Assembly: GCA_034931985.1 (NCBI GenBank)
Contig: JAYGHB010000010.1
Location: forward strand, 1-64,000
Length of the DNA: 64,000 bases
From: Halotia wernerae
GTDB lineage: Bacteria; Cyanobacteriota; Cyanobacteriia; Cyanobacteriales; Nostocaceae
Reading direction: 5' to 3'
The notes beneath the pieces were generated by a model, which was not told where the DNA came from, ran no database searches, and saw only the letters and a list, made by a program, of their open reading frames with translations. The translations under genes and the position numbers were made by a program. This document shows, one piece after another, positions 53,984 through 63,423 of this stretch (position 1 is the stretch's first letter; each line of letters starts with the position of its first letter).

Positions 53984-54049
53984 ATGAATATTTCTGGGGT
54001 AGTCCTGCTGTGGTTGTTACAAAGACCGAAAAGCACGAGCAACCTTTAA
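53984..54049 (+). CDS. Possible 21-residue hydrophobic peptide
   Basis: ATG 53984 is preceded by GGAGGAG at ideal distance and gives MNISGVVLLWLLQRPKSTS and stop; first half hydrophobic, second basic. It begins 25 bases after the ThDP-enzyme gene. The strong ribosome binding site is the only argument; no family is known to me. An overlapping 41-codon frame (53962-54087) also exists. Confidence 0.2.
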   Translation: MNISGVVLLWLLQRPKSTSNL

Positions 54050-54190
54050 GTTATAAAAATTCTATTGTGACTACGGGGAGGGTATAACCAGGAAGGAAGA
54101 ATAAGGTAAATAAAATCACATTGTGATCATTGAATTAGCTATGGAGGGAATACTGAACTTATAAAGTAGATATTTTATACAACAGCACTG

Positions 54191-54955
54191 ATGAAAGTGG
54201 TAGAAGAAACCCGTACTAGATTGCGGCTGAAGCACCGACCAATTACAAAATGGTTGAGTGGAGTGTGCATTTTTGCAGTATGTTTAAGTTTTTTGATCTA
54301 CTGTCTATTTTTCGATGCTGCTTCAGCTCGTTTAAACTGCGATCGCCCCTCATTCAGCCAAATAAACTGTGAATTGAGGCGATTTAATTTGCTAGGAAGA
54401 GGGGAGAAACTCAAAGTTTTTGACCTCCAGGAAGCATATATCATCACAAGAAGCGGTAGTAAGGGGGGAAAAACATATCAAGTTGTAGTTGTGACTCCCT
54501 TTGGGGAGTATGCCTTTCTATCACATCTTAGCTATCAAGTAAACCAGGAAGTTGCTTTTCAAATCAACGATTTTATCAACTCTCAGCAATCTTCTTTATC
54601 CGTGCAGCAAAATCAGCGCAGCTATGTGTTTTTTATCAGCTTATTAATGGTGATTATGATGACTGTTGGTGCTTTCTTTGCAACATCACCTGTCAGCAAC
54701 TGCACTTTTTATAAGAGTCTTAATAAGGTATTTATAGAACGGAAAGGTTTACGTGGTCAAACAATTATTGAACATTCATTAGAACAAATTCTACGTATTG
54801 ACATTCAAGAAAAACAGTTTAAGCACTCCAAGCTTTATCGGGCTACTATTGTAATGGAATTTGGCAAAAATATCCCAATTAATCCAGAATATAGTGATGG
54901 AAACATCATCAGACATGCAGTTTATAGAATAAATTCGTTTTTGAGAAGTTCATAA
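54191..54955 (+). CDS. Two-pass membrane protein, unknown
   Basis: 254 residues. Membrane segments at about 22-40 (GVCIFAVCLSFLIYCLFF) and 143-165 (YVFFISLLMVIMMTVGAFFA), with an extracytoplasmic loop that holds two Cys (LNCDRPSFSQINCEL) and a C-terminal cytosolic beta-rich part (FIERKGLRGQTIIEHSLEQILRIDIQEKQ) that looks PH-like. Start ATG 54191. Family with small numbers of cyanobacterial members; function unknown. Confidence 0.7.
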   Translation: MKVVEETRTRLRLKHRPITKWLSGVCIFAVCLSFLIYCLFFDAASARLNCDRPSFSQINCELRRFNLLGRGEKLKVFDLQEAYIITRSGSKGGKTYQVVVVTPFGEYAFLSHLSYQVNQEVAFQINDFINSQQSSLSVQQNQRSYVFFISLLMVIMMTVGAFFATSPVSNCTFYKSLNKVFIERKGLRGQTIIEHSLEQILRIDIQEKQFKHSKLYRATIVMEFGKNIPINPEYSDGNIIRHAVYRINSFLRSS

Positions 54956-55010
54956 TAATCAGTGAACAGTTTTCAGTTAGAGTTTACTGTTCACTGATAA
55001 TCTATTGCAA

Positions 55011-56006
55011 CTAAACCTTTTTCAGCCAGCTAAACATTGCACGTAAATCTTTACCAACTTCCTCAATGGGATGTTCAGCTTCTTGGCGACGCATGGCAGT
55101 AAATCCAGGTTTACCAGATTGATTTTCTAAAACAAATTCCCGTGCAAATTGCCCTGATTGAATTTCACTGAGAATCTTTTGCATCTCGGCTTTGGTTTGG
55201 TCATTGACAATCCGAGGTCCACGGGTGTAATCGCCATATTCTGCGGTATTAGAAATGCTATCGCGCATTTTAGCTAAACCGCCTTCTACTACTAAATCAA
55301 CAATCAATTTGACTTCGTGAAGACATTCAAAATAAGCCAATTCTGGTTGATAACCGGCTTCTACCAAAGTTTCAAATCCTGCTTTGATTAAAGCACTCAA
55401 ACCACCGCACAATACTGCTTGTTCACCAAACAAATCGGTTTCGGTTTCTTCGCGGAAAGTTGTTTCTAAAATCCCAGCGCGAGTACCGCCAATACCTCTA
55501 GCATAAGCCATCGCGCGATCGCGTGCCCGGCCGCTAGCATCTTGATAAATTGCAAACAGGGCTGGTACACCTTCTCCTTGTTCATAAGTCCGCCGCACCA
55601 AATGCCCTGGCCCTTTGGGTGCTACCATCACCACATCTACGTTAGCAGGCGGTACAACTTGTCCAAAGTGAATATTAAACCCGTGGGCAAAGGCTAACAC
55701 ATTTCCTTCTTCCAAATTTGGTTCAATCTCGTTTTTGTAAATTGTTTTTTGCACTTCATCAGGTAACAAAATCATGATGAAGTCAGCTGCATTGGCTGCA
55801 TCGGCAACATTTTTCACAGTTAAGCCGGCGGCTGTGGCTTTTTCTACTGACTTACTACCCGGATATAGACCCACAATCACATTCAAACCACTATCTTTCA
55901 GATTGAGGGCGTGGGCATGACCTTGGGAACCATAGCCGATAATCGCAATAGTTTTTCCCGCCAAAAGGTCTAAATTGGCATCTTCGTCATAGTACATCCG
56001 GGCCAT
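55011..56006 (-). CDS. ilvC: Ketol-acid reductoisomerase
   Basis: 331 residues, class I KARI, second step of branched-chain amino-acid synthesis. NADPH site GYGSQGHAHALNLKDSG (the Rossmann turn and the SVEK loop), and catalytic LAFAHGFNIHFGQV, EETETDLFGEQAVLCGG and EYGDYTRGPRI. Start ATG 56006 (MARMYYDEDANL) with AGGAGA nine bases upstream; a start at 56015 falls inside that ribosome binding site. Confidence 0.97.
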   Translation of the reverse strand: MARMYYDEDANLDLLAGKTIAIIGYGSQGHAHALNLKDSGLNVIVGLYPGSKSVEKATAAGLTVKNVADAANAADFIMILLPDEVQKTIYKNEIEPNLEEGNVLAFAHGFNIHFGQVVPPANVDVVMVAPKGPGHLVRRTYEQGEGVPALFAIYQDASGRARDRAMAYARGIGGTRAGILETTFREETETDLFGEQAVLCGGLSALIKAGFETLVEAGYQPELAYFECLHEVKLIVDLVVEGGLAKMRDSISNTAEYGDYTRGPRIVNDQTKAEMQKILSEIQSGQFAREFVLENQSGKPGFTAMRRQEAEHPIEEVGKDLRAMFSWLKKV

Positions 56007-56121
56007 AAGAAGCATCTCCTGTCAGCAAGCATCGTCATTTATTGGCAGGCTTTTGATTGTACCTCAAATTGAGGAACCACAGGACAACTGTGACACATTA
56101 AATTTAGCTGACCCTCCAAAC

Positions 56122-56147
56122 AAAAACCCCTGGTGCTTGCCAGGGGA
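56122..56147 (-). terminator. Intrinsic terminator
   Basis: CCCCTGG-N6-CCAGGGG followed on the minus strand by TTTTTGTTTGG. It lies 200 bases past the SDR gene and ends its transcript before ilvC. Confidence 0.75.
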
Positions 56148-56349
56148 TTTATCTGTAATATTCCATCAATTCTATTCCTACCAATGAGAATGACATCTAT
56201 CAGACTTTATTGCATCCCCAATATGCATTTAATGCATAAATTCAATTCTTTTTTTGCAATTAGGCACTGAAATTAAACAGAAGCGAGAATTTTGAGCAAG
56301 TCCTCCTGCAAAAATTCCGGATCTTCATCGTAGAGAACGTCATTACGAA

Positions 56350-57147
56350 TTACAAGCTAGCCACCGAACCACCATCTACCCGGTAGTTAGCACCTAGAAC
56401 AAAACTTGATTGCTCAGAACACAGAAAGCCAATCACAGCCGCTACCTCTTCGGGTTTACCACGTCGATTCAATTCGATGTGAGGGCGTTGTTCTTTCAGA
56501 AAACTGGCGATCGCCTCGTCAAAGTTAACGCCCATTTTTTGCGATCGCTTTTCCATCATCGCATCTGTCATGGGGGTGGCAACAAAGGCGGGGGAAACTG
56601 TGTTCACCAGCACGCCATCTTTGCCATAAGCTTTTGATAAGCCTTTAGCGAGGTTAAGCACACCAGCTTTGCAAGCACAATAAGGTAGTTCATCTGCATA
56701 AGGCTGTACAGCATCTTCCGAACTAATTAAAACTACTCGTCCCCAACCAGCCTCACGCATTAACGGAATAAAGGCGCGACAGGTGCGAACTGCTGCCATC
56801 AAATCTACTTCAATAGCCTTATACCAATCTTCATCGCTAATTTCTAGAAAATCTCCAGTGGCTCCCGTAATACCTGCTGCATTAACGAGGATATGAACCG
56901 TACCAAAACGCTCAATAATTTGGCGTTTACCTGTTTCAATTTCTTCAGGTTTGGTGAGGTCTACCTGAACTCCAAGCACTTCTCCAAAGGGTTTTATCTG
57001 TTCGACGGCGTGCTGAAGTGACTCTGAGGTTTTGTCGATTAGAGCCACCTTTGCGCCTTCACTAGCTAGAAGTTCGGCTGTTGCCCTACCAATACCAGAA
57101 TCACCTCCAGTAACTACAGCAATTTTACCCTTTAATCCAAGATCCAT
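56350..57147 (-). CDS. Short-chain dehydrogenase/reductase
   Basis: About 265 residues. NAD(P) site TGGDSGIGRATAELLASEGAK, NNAG-equivalent NAAGITG, catalytic Ser in VVLISSEDAV and YxxxK as PYCACKAG. Substrate unknown. I prefer ATG 57147 (MDLGLKGKIAVVTGG), which matches family starts; the frame is open to 57195. Confidence 0.9.
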   Translation of the reverse strand: MDLGLKGKIAVVTGGDSGIGRATAELLASEGAKVALIDKTSESLQHAVEQIKPFGEVLGVQVDLTKPEEIETGKRQIIERFGTVHILVNAAGITGATGDFLEISDEDWYKAIEVDLMAAVRTCRAFIPLMREAGWGRVVLISSEDAVQPYADELPYCACKAGVLNLAKGLSKAYGKDGVLVNTVSPAFVATPMTDAMMEKRSQKMGVNFDEAIASFLKEQRPHIELNRRGKPEEVAAVIGFLCSEQSSFVLGANYRVDGGSVASL

Positions 57148-57195
57148 TATGTAATTCCTTAACCTAGTGATGATTTCGTCCGCAGAAATTAACAA

Positions 57196-57908
57196 ATCAG
57201 GGTGTACGTAATAATGGTTAATTTCTCAAAACTTAGTGAAATAGTTTTAGCCTTGACTTCTTACTTTATTAGAAAAATTTTCAGTTATTCAACGAATCAT
57301 AGATATATTTATGAAATTAATCGTTCAGTCTTAAGACAGATATAAATCAATTACCATCATGGACAAAACAGTGTTCTGGTAGCTGATCTGGGTTGTGGTA
57401 CAAGAAATTTTGAAGTTGCCCCAGTGTATCTACGATCTGTTGTATTCAAGAGGTGTATTTATATTGATAAATACGAGAGTGCATCAAACATCCAATCGAA
57501 TAATTTAAGCACGCTATCACCCCAAGATTGAATTTCAAGATGAGTAATAAAGTAAAACCCCAGAACTGGGAATTTCTGGGGTTGTTAACCTGACCACCTT
57601 TATATTTGTAATTGAAAATTCTTTCAATTACCGCTTTTTCAAAGACATAAATATCTGGTTTGTGTCCAAGTAATCTTCAGATAAACTTCTATAACAATAG
57701 TCGAAAACTTGTTTTTAACAACAGATTAGTATATGAATGTGACTCATGCATTTACTAATCCAAGAGAAACAAAATAGAAAAATCCTGCTCTTTAAATGCC
57801 CAAAAGATTAAAATAAAAGATATATTTCAATGGTTTATGTCTAAATACGTGTTTTATTTGCCTTGATTTATCGGCTGATATGATTGAAACTAAAAACATC
57901 ATGTACCA
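57196..57908. other. Spacer with hairpin
   Basis: About 710 bases, AT-rich. Hairpin AACCCCAGAA/TTCTGGGGTT at 57556-57583 has T-richer flank on the minus strand. No protein gene. The region leads into the tandem sRNA-like units. Confidence 0.5.
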
Positions 57909-57972
57909 CATGATTGTAGCCAAAAAGTGACAGAAAGCCTTACTAGTGTCCGCGTTTGCGGACACTTTTATT
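57909..57972 (+). ncRNA. Candidate sRNA, unit 1
   Basis: 64 bases from CATGATTGTAGCC to a 9-bp terminator hairpin AGTGTCCGC-GTTT-GCGGACACT followed by TTTATTT. A second unit of the same design starts 170 bases downstream. Size, terminator and tandem layout recall NsiR1, the heterocyst-specific sRNA encoded in repeats, but I cannot verify homology. No -10/-35 that I am sure of. Confidence 0.5.
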
Positions 57973-58078
57973 TATATTTATATATTCGTTAAGCAAAATA
58001 TATAAATTATGTCCTATTAGTTAATGTTTGCGACTTGACTATTTAAGTTTTTTGATAAAAAATTAATATACAATCTGA

Positions 58079-58147
58079 CATGATTGTTGCCCTAAAAGGT
58101 AAAAATTGCCCTCACTTTTAGTCCGCATTAGCGGACTTTATTTATTT
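58079..58147 (+). ncRNA. Candidate sRNA, unit 2
   Basis: 69 bases, CATGATTGTTGCC to AGTCCGC-ATTA-GCGGACT plus TTATTTATT. Shares CATGATTGT(A/T)GCC and the (G)TCCGC/GCGGAC stem with unit 1, while the middle differs, as expected for diverging tandem copies. TATACAAT upstream (about 58067) is a fair -10. Between the units nothing codes for protein. Confidence 0.5.
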
Positions 58148-58495
58148 ATACTCACCTGATATTTTACTAAAGTTTGAAGCAGTATAAGTACAGCCTTTAA
58201 TGGGTATTAACCTTAACAAAAAAATTTTGTATAATTTCCTAATCGACAGGTTAAACCTACTTAAACTTATTTACAGTGGAGCAATAACGTCTTAAAACCC
58301 TCTTTCTCCTTGCTTACCTGCGGGATACGCTACGCGAGCCTCAGTCCACCGCGTATTTAACTGTTTATATGTAGCGATCGCTATATGCAGATTAATCGCA
58401 AATGTAGCGGGTTAATAATTATAATCTAAATTCGGTAAGCTAGAATAGGCTACTGCGATACCATTTTGATAATGTAAATCACATAACATCAGCTT
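58148..58495. other. Spacer before DUF6464 gene
   Basis: About 350 bases, AT-rich, with one short GC patch (GGGATACGCTACGCGAGCC) of the kind that recurs in Nostocales. No further sRNA-like unit found. Confidence 0.4.
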
Positions 58496-58852
58496 ATGCA
58501 GCCAGACTCTTTACCAACTGAGGTGATTCTGACACATCCGCGTCAGTCACTCGGCAAAATCCAACTCGATTGGACACCCCAACCTGGAAATTATCTCGAT
58601 TTTGAAGGTAAAACTTACGCGGTTTTAGAACGCCGCCACAGATACCAACTTAAATCAGGGCGTTACCGCTTGAACAATATAGCCCTTTATGTACAGTCTG
58701 CTCAAAGACCAGCAGAGAAAAGTTTAGTAGCGGGACGTTGGGTAGTAGGTGATGCCACTTGTCGCTATAATGCTCATTCTGAAATCATTCGCTGTGCAGT
58801 CAAACCAGATGGGCCTTGTGAGTGTTGCCATTTCTACGAAGCAACTAAGTAA
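58496..58852 (+). CDS. DUF6464 family protein
   Basis: 118 residues, cyanobacterial family of unknown function. LQLDWTPQPGNYLDFEGKTYAVLERRHRYQLKSGRYRLN (in parts) is a beta-rich domain; the C-terminus CRYNAHSEIIRCAVKPDGPCECCHFYE has four Cys that could bind zinc or iron. Start ATG 58496. Downstream of the sRNA-like tandem units, convergent with fmt. Confidence 0.8.
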   Translation: MQPDSLPTEVILTHPRQSLGKIQLDWTPQPGNYLDFEGKTYAVLERRHRYQLKSGRYRLNNIALYVQSAQRPAEKSLVAGRWVVGDATCRYNAHSEIIRCAVKPDGPCECCHFYEATK

Positions 58853-58988
58853 GTAGCCAAGCATAAATATTTATCCATTTTTCAAAATGACTGAAATCAC
58901 TGTGTCCTAGCACTTTTCCCTGTTTACTGTTCCCTATTTCCTGTCACAACTAAATAATTTATTTTGCACGCCTACTTTAAGATATTTT

Positions 58989-59990
58989 TCAACCTTCTGC
59001 AAACACTTCTCCTACAGCTAAGCGAGTACCATTAACAAAATCCCATCCCGATTGGGGACGTTTGCCAACTGGCTGAACTTCTTGCAACAGCAACAAACCC
59101 TCGCCAGTTTGAGCAATTGCTCCAATTCCCTTAACAATGCTTACTACTTCTCCTAAATTACCCGATAGATTTGATAAATTAGGCAATTTTTGAAGTATGT
59201 TTTGTAAATCTGTGGGTAAGTGGCGATCGTAGGCAGAACCAAGAGGAATGGTAGCCATAATCTTCAGCGGTTGGTTGCGAAAGATAGTAGTGCAGTTTGG
59301 ATAAAAGCCTCGAATTTGATTATGTAATTGAATAGCACTTTTTGACCAATCTAACCCGTAATTTTGCTTTTGAATTAAAGGTGCATAAGTCGCTTGCGAA
59401 TTATCTTGAGGAATCGCTTCAATTTCTTGATGTTCTAACTTCAAAAGGGTTTCTAGCAATAAATCTCCACCAATTGCAGATAGCCTCTCGGCTAAATCTT
59501 GGGCATTATCTAATAATCCAATGGGTGTAGTGGCTTTCAGTAGCATTGCCCCAGTATCCATACCCGCATCCATTAACATTGTAGTAATGCCTGTTTCCCT
59601 TTCACCGTTATACAGACACCACTGTATCGGAGCTGCACCTCGATATTTGGGTAACATTGAGCCATGTACATTAATACAACCCAACTTCGGCATATCTAAA
59701 ATTTGTGGCGATAAAATCTGTCCATAAGCAACAACCACAAACACATCTGCGTCTGATTCTTGGAGTTTGTTCAAAGTTTCAATATCTTTTTTCACTCGCT
59801 GGGGTTGCCATACTGGTATATTATGAGCCACAGCAACATTTTTTACTGGTGAAGGAGTAAGTTTATTTCCTCGTTCCCGACGTTTATCTGGTTGAGTGAC
59901 AACTGCCAAAATTTCAAATTCTGGTTGATTGAGTAACTTTTCTAAAGTGGGGACGGCAAATTGAGGAGTACCAAAAAAAACTACTTTCAT
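58989..59990 (-). CDS. fmt: Methionyl-tRNA formyltransferase
   Basis: 333 residues. KVVFFGTPQFAVPTLEKLL, LGCINVHGSMLPKYRGAAPIQW (catalytic Asn-His-Ser), DAGMDTGAMLL (catalytic Asp), and a C-terminal OB-like domain. Makes fMet-tRNA. Start ATG 59990; TTG 60011 is open but not family-like. Confidence 0.96.
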   Translation of the reverse strand: MKVVFFGTPQFAVPTLEKLLNQPEFEILAVVTQPDKRRERGNKLTPSPVKNVAVAHNIPVWQPQRVKKDIETLNKLQESDADVFVVVAYGQILSPQILDMPKLGCINVHGSMLPKYRGAAPIQWCLYNGERETGITTMLMDAGMDTGAMLLKATTPIGLLDNAQDLAERLSAIGGDLLLETLLKLEHQEIEAIPQDNSQATYAPLIQKQNYGLDWSKSAIQLHNQIRGFYPNCTTIFRNQPLKIMATIPLGSAYDRHLPTDLQNILQKLPNLSNLSGNLGEVVSIVKGIGAIAQTGEGLLLLQEVQPVGKRPQSGWDFVNGTRLAVGEVFAEG

Positions 59991-60084
59991 TAGTTTTGAG
60001 TCAATAGTCAATAGTCAATGGTAGGTGCTTACCTAACCACTGACAAATAATAGCTGACTCAACCACAATTGAGGTAACGTGTGG

Positions 60085-60309
60085 ATGAACTGAGCGATCG
60101 CGCCACTGCAATCTGTTGCAACTCACCCTTGCTGAGTTCGTGGGGAACTTTGATTGGATGATTGGAAATGCCAGTAGTATAAAGGCGATCGCCACCAGTG
60201 TCAGTTGAAAAGCAGGATGACCCTTACGAACAAGAATAGCTAGAGCGATCGCTGCAAGCGGTGCAGCAAATTCAATCAATGCCTCAATATTGGGAGGATC
60301 AAATGCCAC
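60085..60309 (-). pseudogene. Composite remnant: DUF1772-like plus ABC-ATPase fragment
   Basis: On the minus strand a frame reads ALAILVRKGHPAFQLTLVAIAF, which resembles the membrane part of a DUF1772 protein; another frame in the adjoining bases reads VPHELSKGELQQIAVARSLS, the ABC signature LSxGExQ of an ABC transporter ATPase. The fragments are in different frames with no starts. I read it as debris from two genes. Confidence 0.5.
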
Positions 60310-60369
60310 ATACAGGCTGTTTTGAACCGTAATGTATTGCGATGCCGATACACCTGATACATAACATTT

Positions 60370-60870
60370 CTATTGCACTGTTTGATCACAGAGCGCGATA
60401 GTCAGCAATGTTGCTGCCGCAAACGCTGCTATTGTCCGAACATGGTTCCAGAGCGTCCAGTTGGTCAGGTATCCAGCCCATAGATTTGCGCTATCAGTGC
60501 TGTCTGGTTTGGCGATCGCTAGCGCATCATTCAGCGGCACATTGAATGCGATTGTTACCAGAACGGTGCCAACGAGATAGAGCAGGCTGCCAACAAGCAA
60601 GTAGACAGCACCGGGTTGATGCCACTTTGACAGCGAGGAGATGGCTAGAAACAGGCAAGTCGCAGCCGTTCCAAAGAGCGCCACCATGAACAGCGGATTG
60701 ATCGCCGTGATATTGATGGATTGCATGGCGACAATGCCTTCCCTTGGCTGAAGTCGGGCAAGAGCACTCATCACGAAGGTCGAGAAGGCAAAGAAGACTC
60801 CAGCTACCAGTCCGCAACCCAGGGCAGTGAAAAGTTTTAGTGTAAAAAGCAAGTGGTCAACAATTGTCAT
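60370..60870 (-). CDS. DUF1772 (anthrone oxygenase-like) membrane protein
   Basis: 166 residues, four hydrophobic helices (LFTALGCGLVAGVFFAFSTFV, NPLFMVALFGTAATCLFLAIS, AVYLLVGSLLYLVGTVLVTIAF, TIAAFAAATLLTIAL). DUF1772 includes anthrone oxygenase; function unknown here. Same strand as azoR with 38 bases between, so likely one operon with it. Confidence 0.85.
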   Translation of the reverse strand: MTIVDHLLFTLKLFTALGCGLVAGVFFAFSTFVMSALARLQPREGIVAMQSINITAINPLFMVALFGTAATCLFLAISSLSKWHQPGAVYLLVGSLLYLVGTVLVTIAFNVPLNDALAIAKPDSTDSANLWAGYLTNWTLWNHVRTIAAFAAATLLTIALCDQTVQ

Positions 60871-60908
60871 AAACTCTCCTACAGATGACTATTTAGCAAA
60901 GCTAGTTA

Positions 60909-61556
60909 TTAGATCTGCATTCCTGACTTTGCCACTAGTTGAGCAATTTGAGTCCGCGCATTGGCGATCGATTCAGCCAAACCTGTTCCGCCTACCTCAT
61001 CCTTCTCAATATGGACAAAGGTGATGTCAGTGATACCAATAAATCCAAAGATTGTCCTTAAATACGGGTCTTGATAATTTAGTGTCTCGTAGCGCTCACC
61101 CGACCCATAGCCAGAAGAACCGCGTGCCGTGATGATAAACATTGTCTTACCCAACACGAGCGGTTTGTAAGGATTTGCAGCATTCTCTAGTTCAAATGCA
61201 AAGGTTCGCCCAATTCGCACAATTTGGTCAATATATGCTTTCAATGCACTGGGAATACTGAAGTTGTACATGGGAACACCGATGACGTAGAGGTCAGCCG
61301 CTAAAAATTCGTCCACCAGTTGATCGCTGATGCGAATCGCCTCCCATAGTTCGGGTGTACGTTGAACGGGTGGTGTATAACCCGCTGCAATCCACGGTTC
61401 ATCCACATGGGGAACGGTATTTCGTCCAACATCGCGATAGCTAACAGTATCGCCCGGATGAGCCTGCTTCCATTGTTCGACAAATTCTCTTGTAAGCCTG
61501 CGAGAGTGCGATCTTTCTCCTCTAGGACTGGAATCAATGTGCAACAAATGTGTCAT
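60909..61556 (-). CDS. azoR: FMN-dependent NADH-azoreductase
   Basis: 215 residues of flavodoxin-like fold: DSSPRGERSHSRRLTREFV, IGVPMYNFSIPSALKAYIDQIVRIGRTFAF (in parts, FMN and quinone site) and TARGSSGYGSGERYE. Reduces quinones and azo compounds in two-electron steps, protecting against thiol stress and reactive electrophiles. Transcribed away from the AraC gene, so likely controlled by it. Confidence 0.95.
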   Translation of the reverse strand: MTHLLHIDSSPRGERSHSRRLTREFVEQWKQAHPGDTVSYRDVGRNTVPHVDEPWIAAGYTPPVQRTPELWEAIRISDQLVDEFLAADLYVIGVPMYNFSIPSALKAYIDQIVRIGRTFAFELENAANPYKPLVLGKTMFIITARGSSGYGSGERYETLNYQDPYLRTIFGFIGITDITFVHIEKDEVGGTGLAESIANARTQIAQLVAKSGMQI

Positions 61557-61717
61557 AACTTCTCCTGCTCAATTACCCTTCCAGCTTAGGGAAACGATTC
61601 ACGTTCAACTATCTGATTCTTGTGCCACTATCAAAATCTTGCGGTCAGTTTTCAGACTGCTGAGTGGAAGCCTGTGAAAGTGAATACAATCAGAACTAGA
61701 CGTATTGGGTTTGCATC

Positions 61718-62590
61718 ATGAAGCCAACCGCTACCCACCAGACTGAAACGGACTGCTTGCCCCTCTTGTCTAGCCAAAACCAGGGTTGGGAAAACATTCT
61801 GGTTGAGCAATTCCAATACTCGCCGGGTGAGGGGAATTGTCATTATAGCGATGAACACGCGATTTGTTTATCTCTTGCACCCCGTCCAGTTCGCTTGCTG
61901 CAAATCAAGGGAGGTAAGACCTACGCAGGGCTGTATGGGAAAGGCGACATTTCCATCACACCTGCCAAGGTTCCATTTTTCGCCCGCTGGGATAGTGATG
62001 ATCACTACTTACAAATTCGGATTGCATCTCGGTTTATCCAAAGCGTTGCCAGAGAAACCCTTAGCAATAATCCCGATCAGCTTGAATTACTTCCCGAATT
62101 TCGGATTCGCGATCCTCAGATTGAGGCGATCGGCATGATGTTGCTGGCTGAACTAAAACAGGAAAATTCAGGTAGCAGACTCTACATTGAGTCACTGGCA
62201 AATGTGCTGGCTGTGCATTTACTCAGACAATATGCTACTGCTAAACCTCGCCTTTCAGTTTATGAAGGTGGATTACCCCAGCGTCAACTTTTGCAAGTTT
62301 TGGAATACATTAACGAGCATCTGCATCAGGAGATCAAGCTTGTAGATTTAGCGGCTTTGCTGAGCATGAGTCAATTTCATTTCAGCTATCTGTTTAAGCA
62401 AGCGATCGGCATAGCTCCCTACCAATACTTGCTTCAGCAACGGATAGAACGAGCAAAGCAGTTGTTGAAACAAAGCGATCGCTCAATTATGGAGATTGCT
62501 TGTATGTGTGGATTTAACAGCCACAGCCATCTAAGTAAGCAGTTCCGGCAGCTAACAGGAACGACACCGAAAGCCTACAGAGTAAATTGA
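61718..62590 (+). CDS. AraC-family transcriptional regulator
   Basis: 290 residues. N-terminal sensor (NILVEQFQYSPGEGNCHYSDEH, FARWDSDDHYLQIRIAS) and C-terminal double HTH (HQEIKLVDLAALLSMSQFHFSYLFK, SIMEIACMCGFNSHSHLSKQFRQLTGTTPKAYR). Opposite azoR/DUF1772 with 161 bases between; it probably activates or represses that pair on sensing a quinone-like or electrophilic compound (inference). Confidence 0.92.
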   Translation: MKPTATHQTETDCLPLLSSQNQGWENILVEQFQYSPGEGNCHYSDEHAICLSLAPRPVRLLQIKGGKTYAGLYGKGDISITPAKVPFFARWDSDDHYLQIRIASRFIQSVARETLSNNPDQLELLPEFRIRDPQIEAIGMMLLAELKQENSGSRLYIESLANVLAVHLLRQYATAKPRLSVYEGGLPQRQLLQVLEYINEHLHQEIKLVDLAALLSMSQFHFSYLFKQAIGIAPYQYLLQQRIERAKQLLKQSDRSIMEIACMCGFNSHSHLSKQFRQLTGTTPKAYRVN

Positions 62591-63423
62591 ATGGATGTCC
62601 AGTATCGCTTTATTTTAGAAAAACCACACTGTTTCTAACCAAAAATCTGTTATCAAAGGTGATTGGCATTCCTTCTCTATCTAAAGGCGACTTGCCTGTA
62701 TTTTCTTGACGCGCATAAATGTATAGCTATTGCCAAGTAGCTTAGGACATGAACTGATCATAAAACTCGGATACCAAAAGGCTTTCAAGCCTGTTACCAT
62801 TCGACTGACGCTCACGCCAAAAGCCTGTTACCTGCTATAAAATAGAATTGCGTTCTCGCAATTTTGACAGGTTATTAGCAATTTCTACCTCAGGGTGGAT
62901 GCTAACAGTGTTTTTCGAGTATTATGTGTTGTGCGTCATCTTTCCCAGCTTTTCAAGTAACTCCTCACTTCTACCGTTATCAGGGTCTGTGCTGTTGTAG
63001 CAGGATATAAATAGGGAAGCCTCCTGCGGTCTAGCCTTTGCTAAGCCACTTCCAACAGTTCAGCATATTCTGTTCCACTTCTGTGCTGCTAGTATCTGTG
63101 GCTTACACGATACGCTTAATACTTTTTAACCAATACCGATTATCTGGTGCGGTTGGATATTTAAGAGTAGCAAAATTCTATATTTATGCAGTAATTATTT
63201 AATGAATCTGCATGGGATTTGTGCTGACATGTTTTCCGTAAAATCCAGTAAATGACAGGTAGAAGGGTGAACAATGATACTGAATTTTTGTAAAAATCTA
63301 CAAACTTAAAGTAATTATCTCGTTAAACCTTTGAGTTTGTTGTTATACCTGTAATCGTCACCTTCCCTTTGCTGCACAGTCATTGCTCCTTATACAGCAA
63401 CCACCCCTCTAGAGAGTCCACAC
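62591..63423. other. Spacer containing dispersed repeat
   Basis: About 830 bases. 62722-62795 is copy B of the dispersed repeat. I looked for a riboswitch in the leader of the last gene, especially a c-di-AMP type, and see none. No gene seen. Confidence 0.5.
62722..62795. repeat. Dispersed 74-bp repeat, copy B
   Basis: Copy B of the repeat at 38513-38586, about 62 of 74 identical and gap-free. Located 130 bases past the AraC gene. Even conservation over 74 bases with flanks unlike suggests a small mobile or structured element. Confidence 0.8.

Noticed and set aside
57909..58147. Naming the tandem units NsiR1
   Set aside because: Layout is alike, but I cannot recall the NsiR1 sequence securely and hetF is not the next gene.
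62591..63423. c-di-AMP (ydaO) riboswitch before the last gene
   Set aside because: No conserved core segments of that riboswitch are present.
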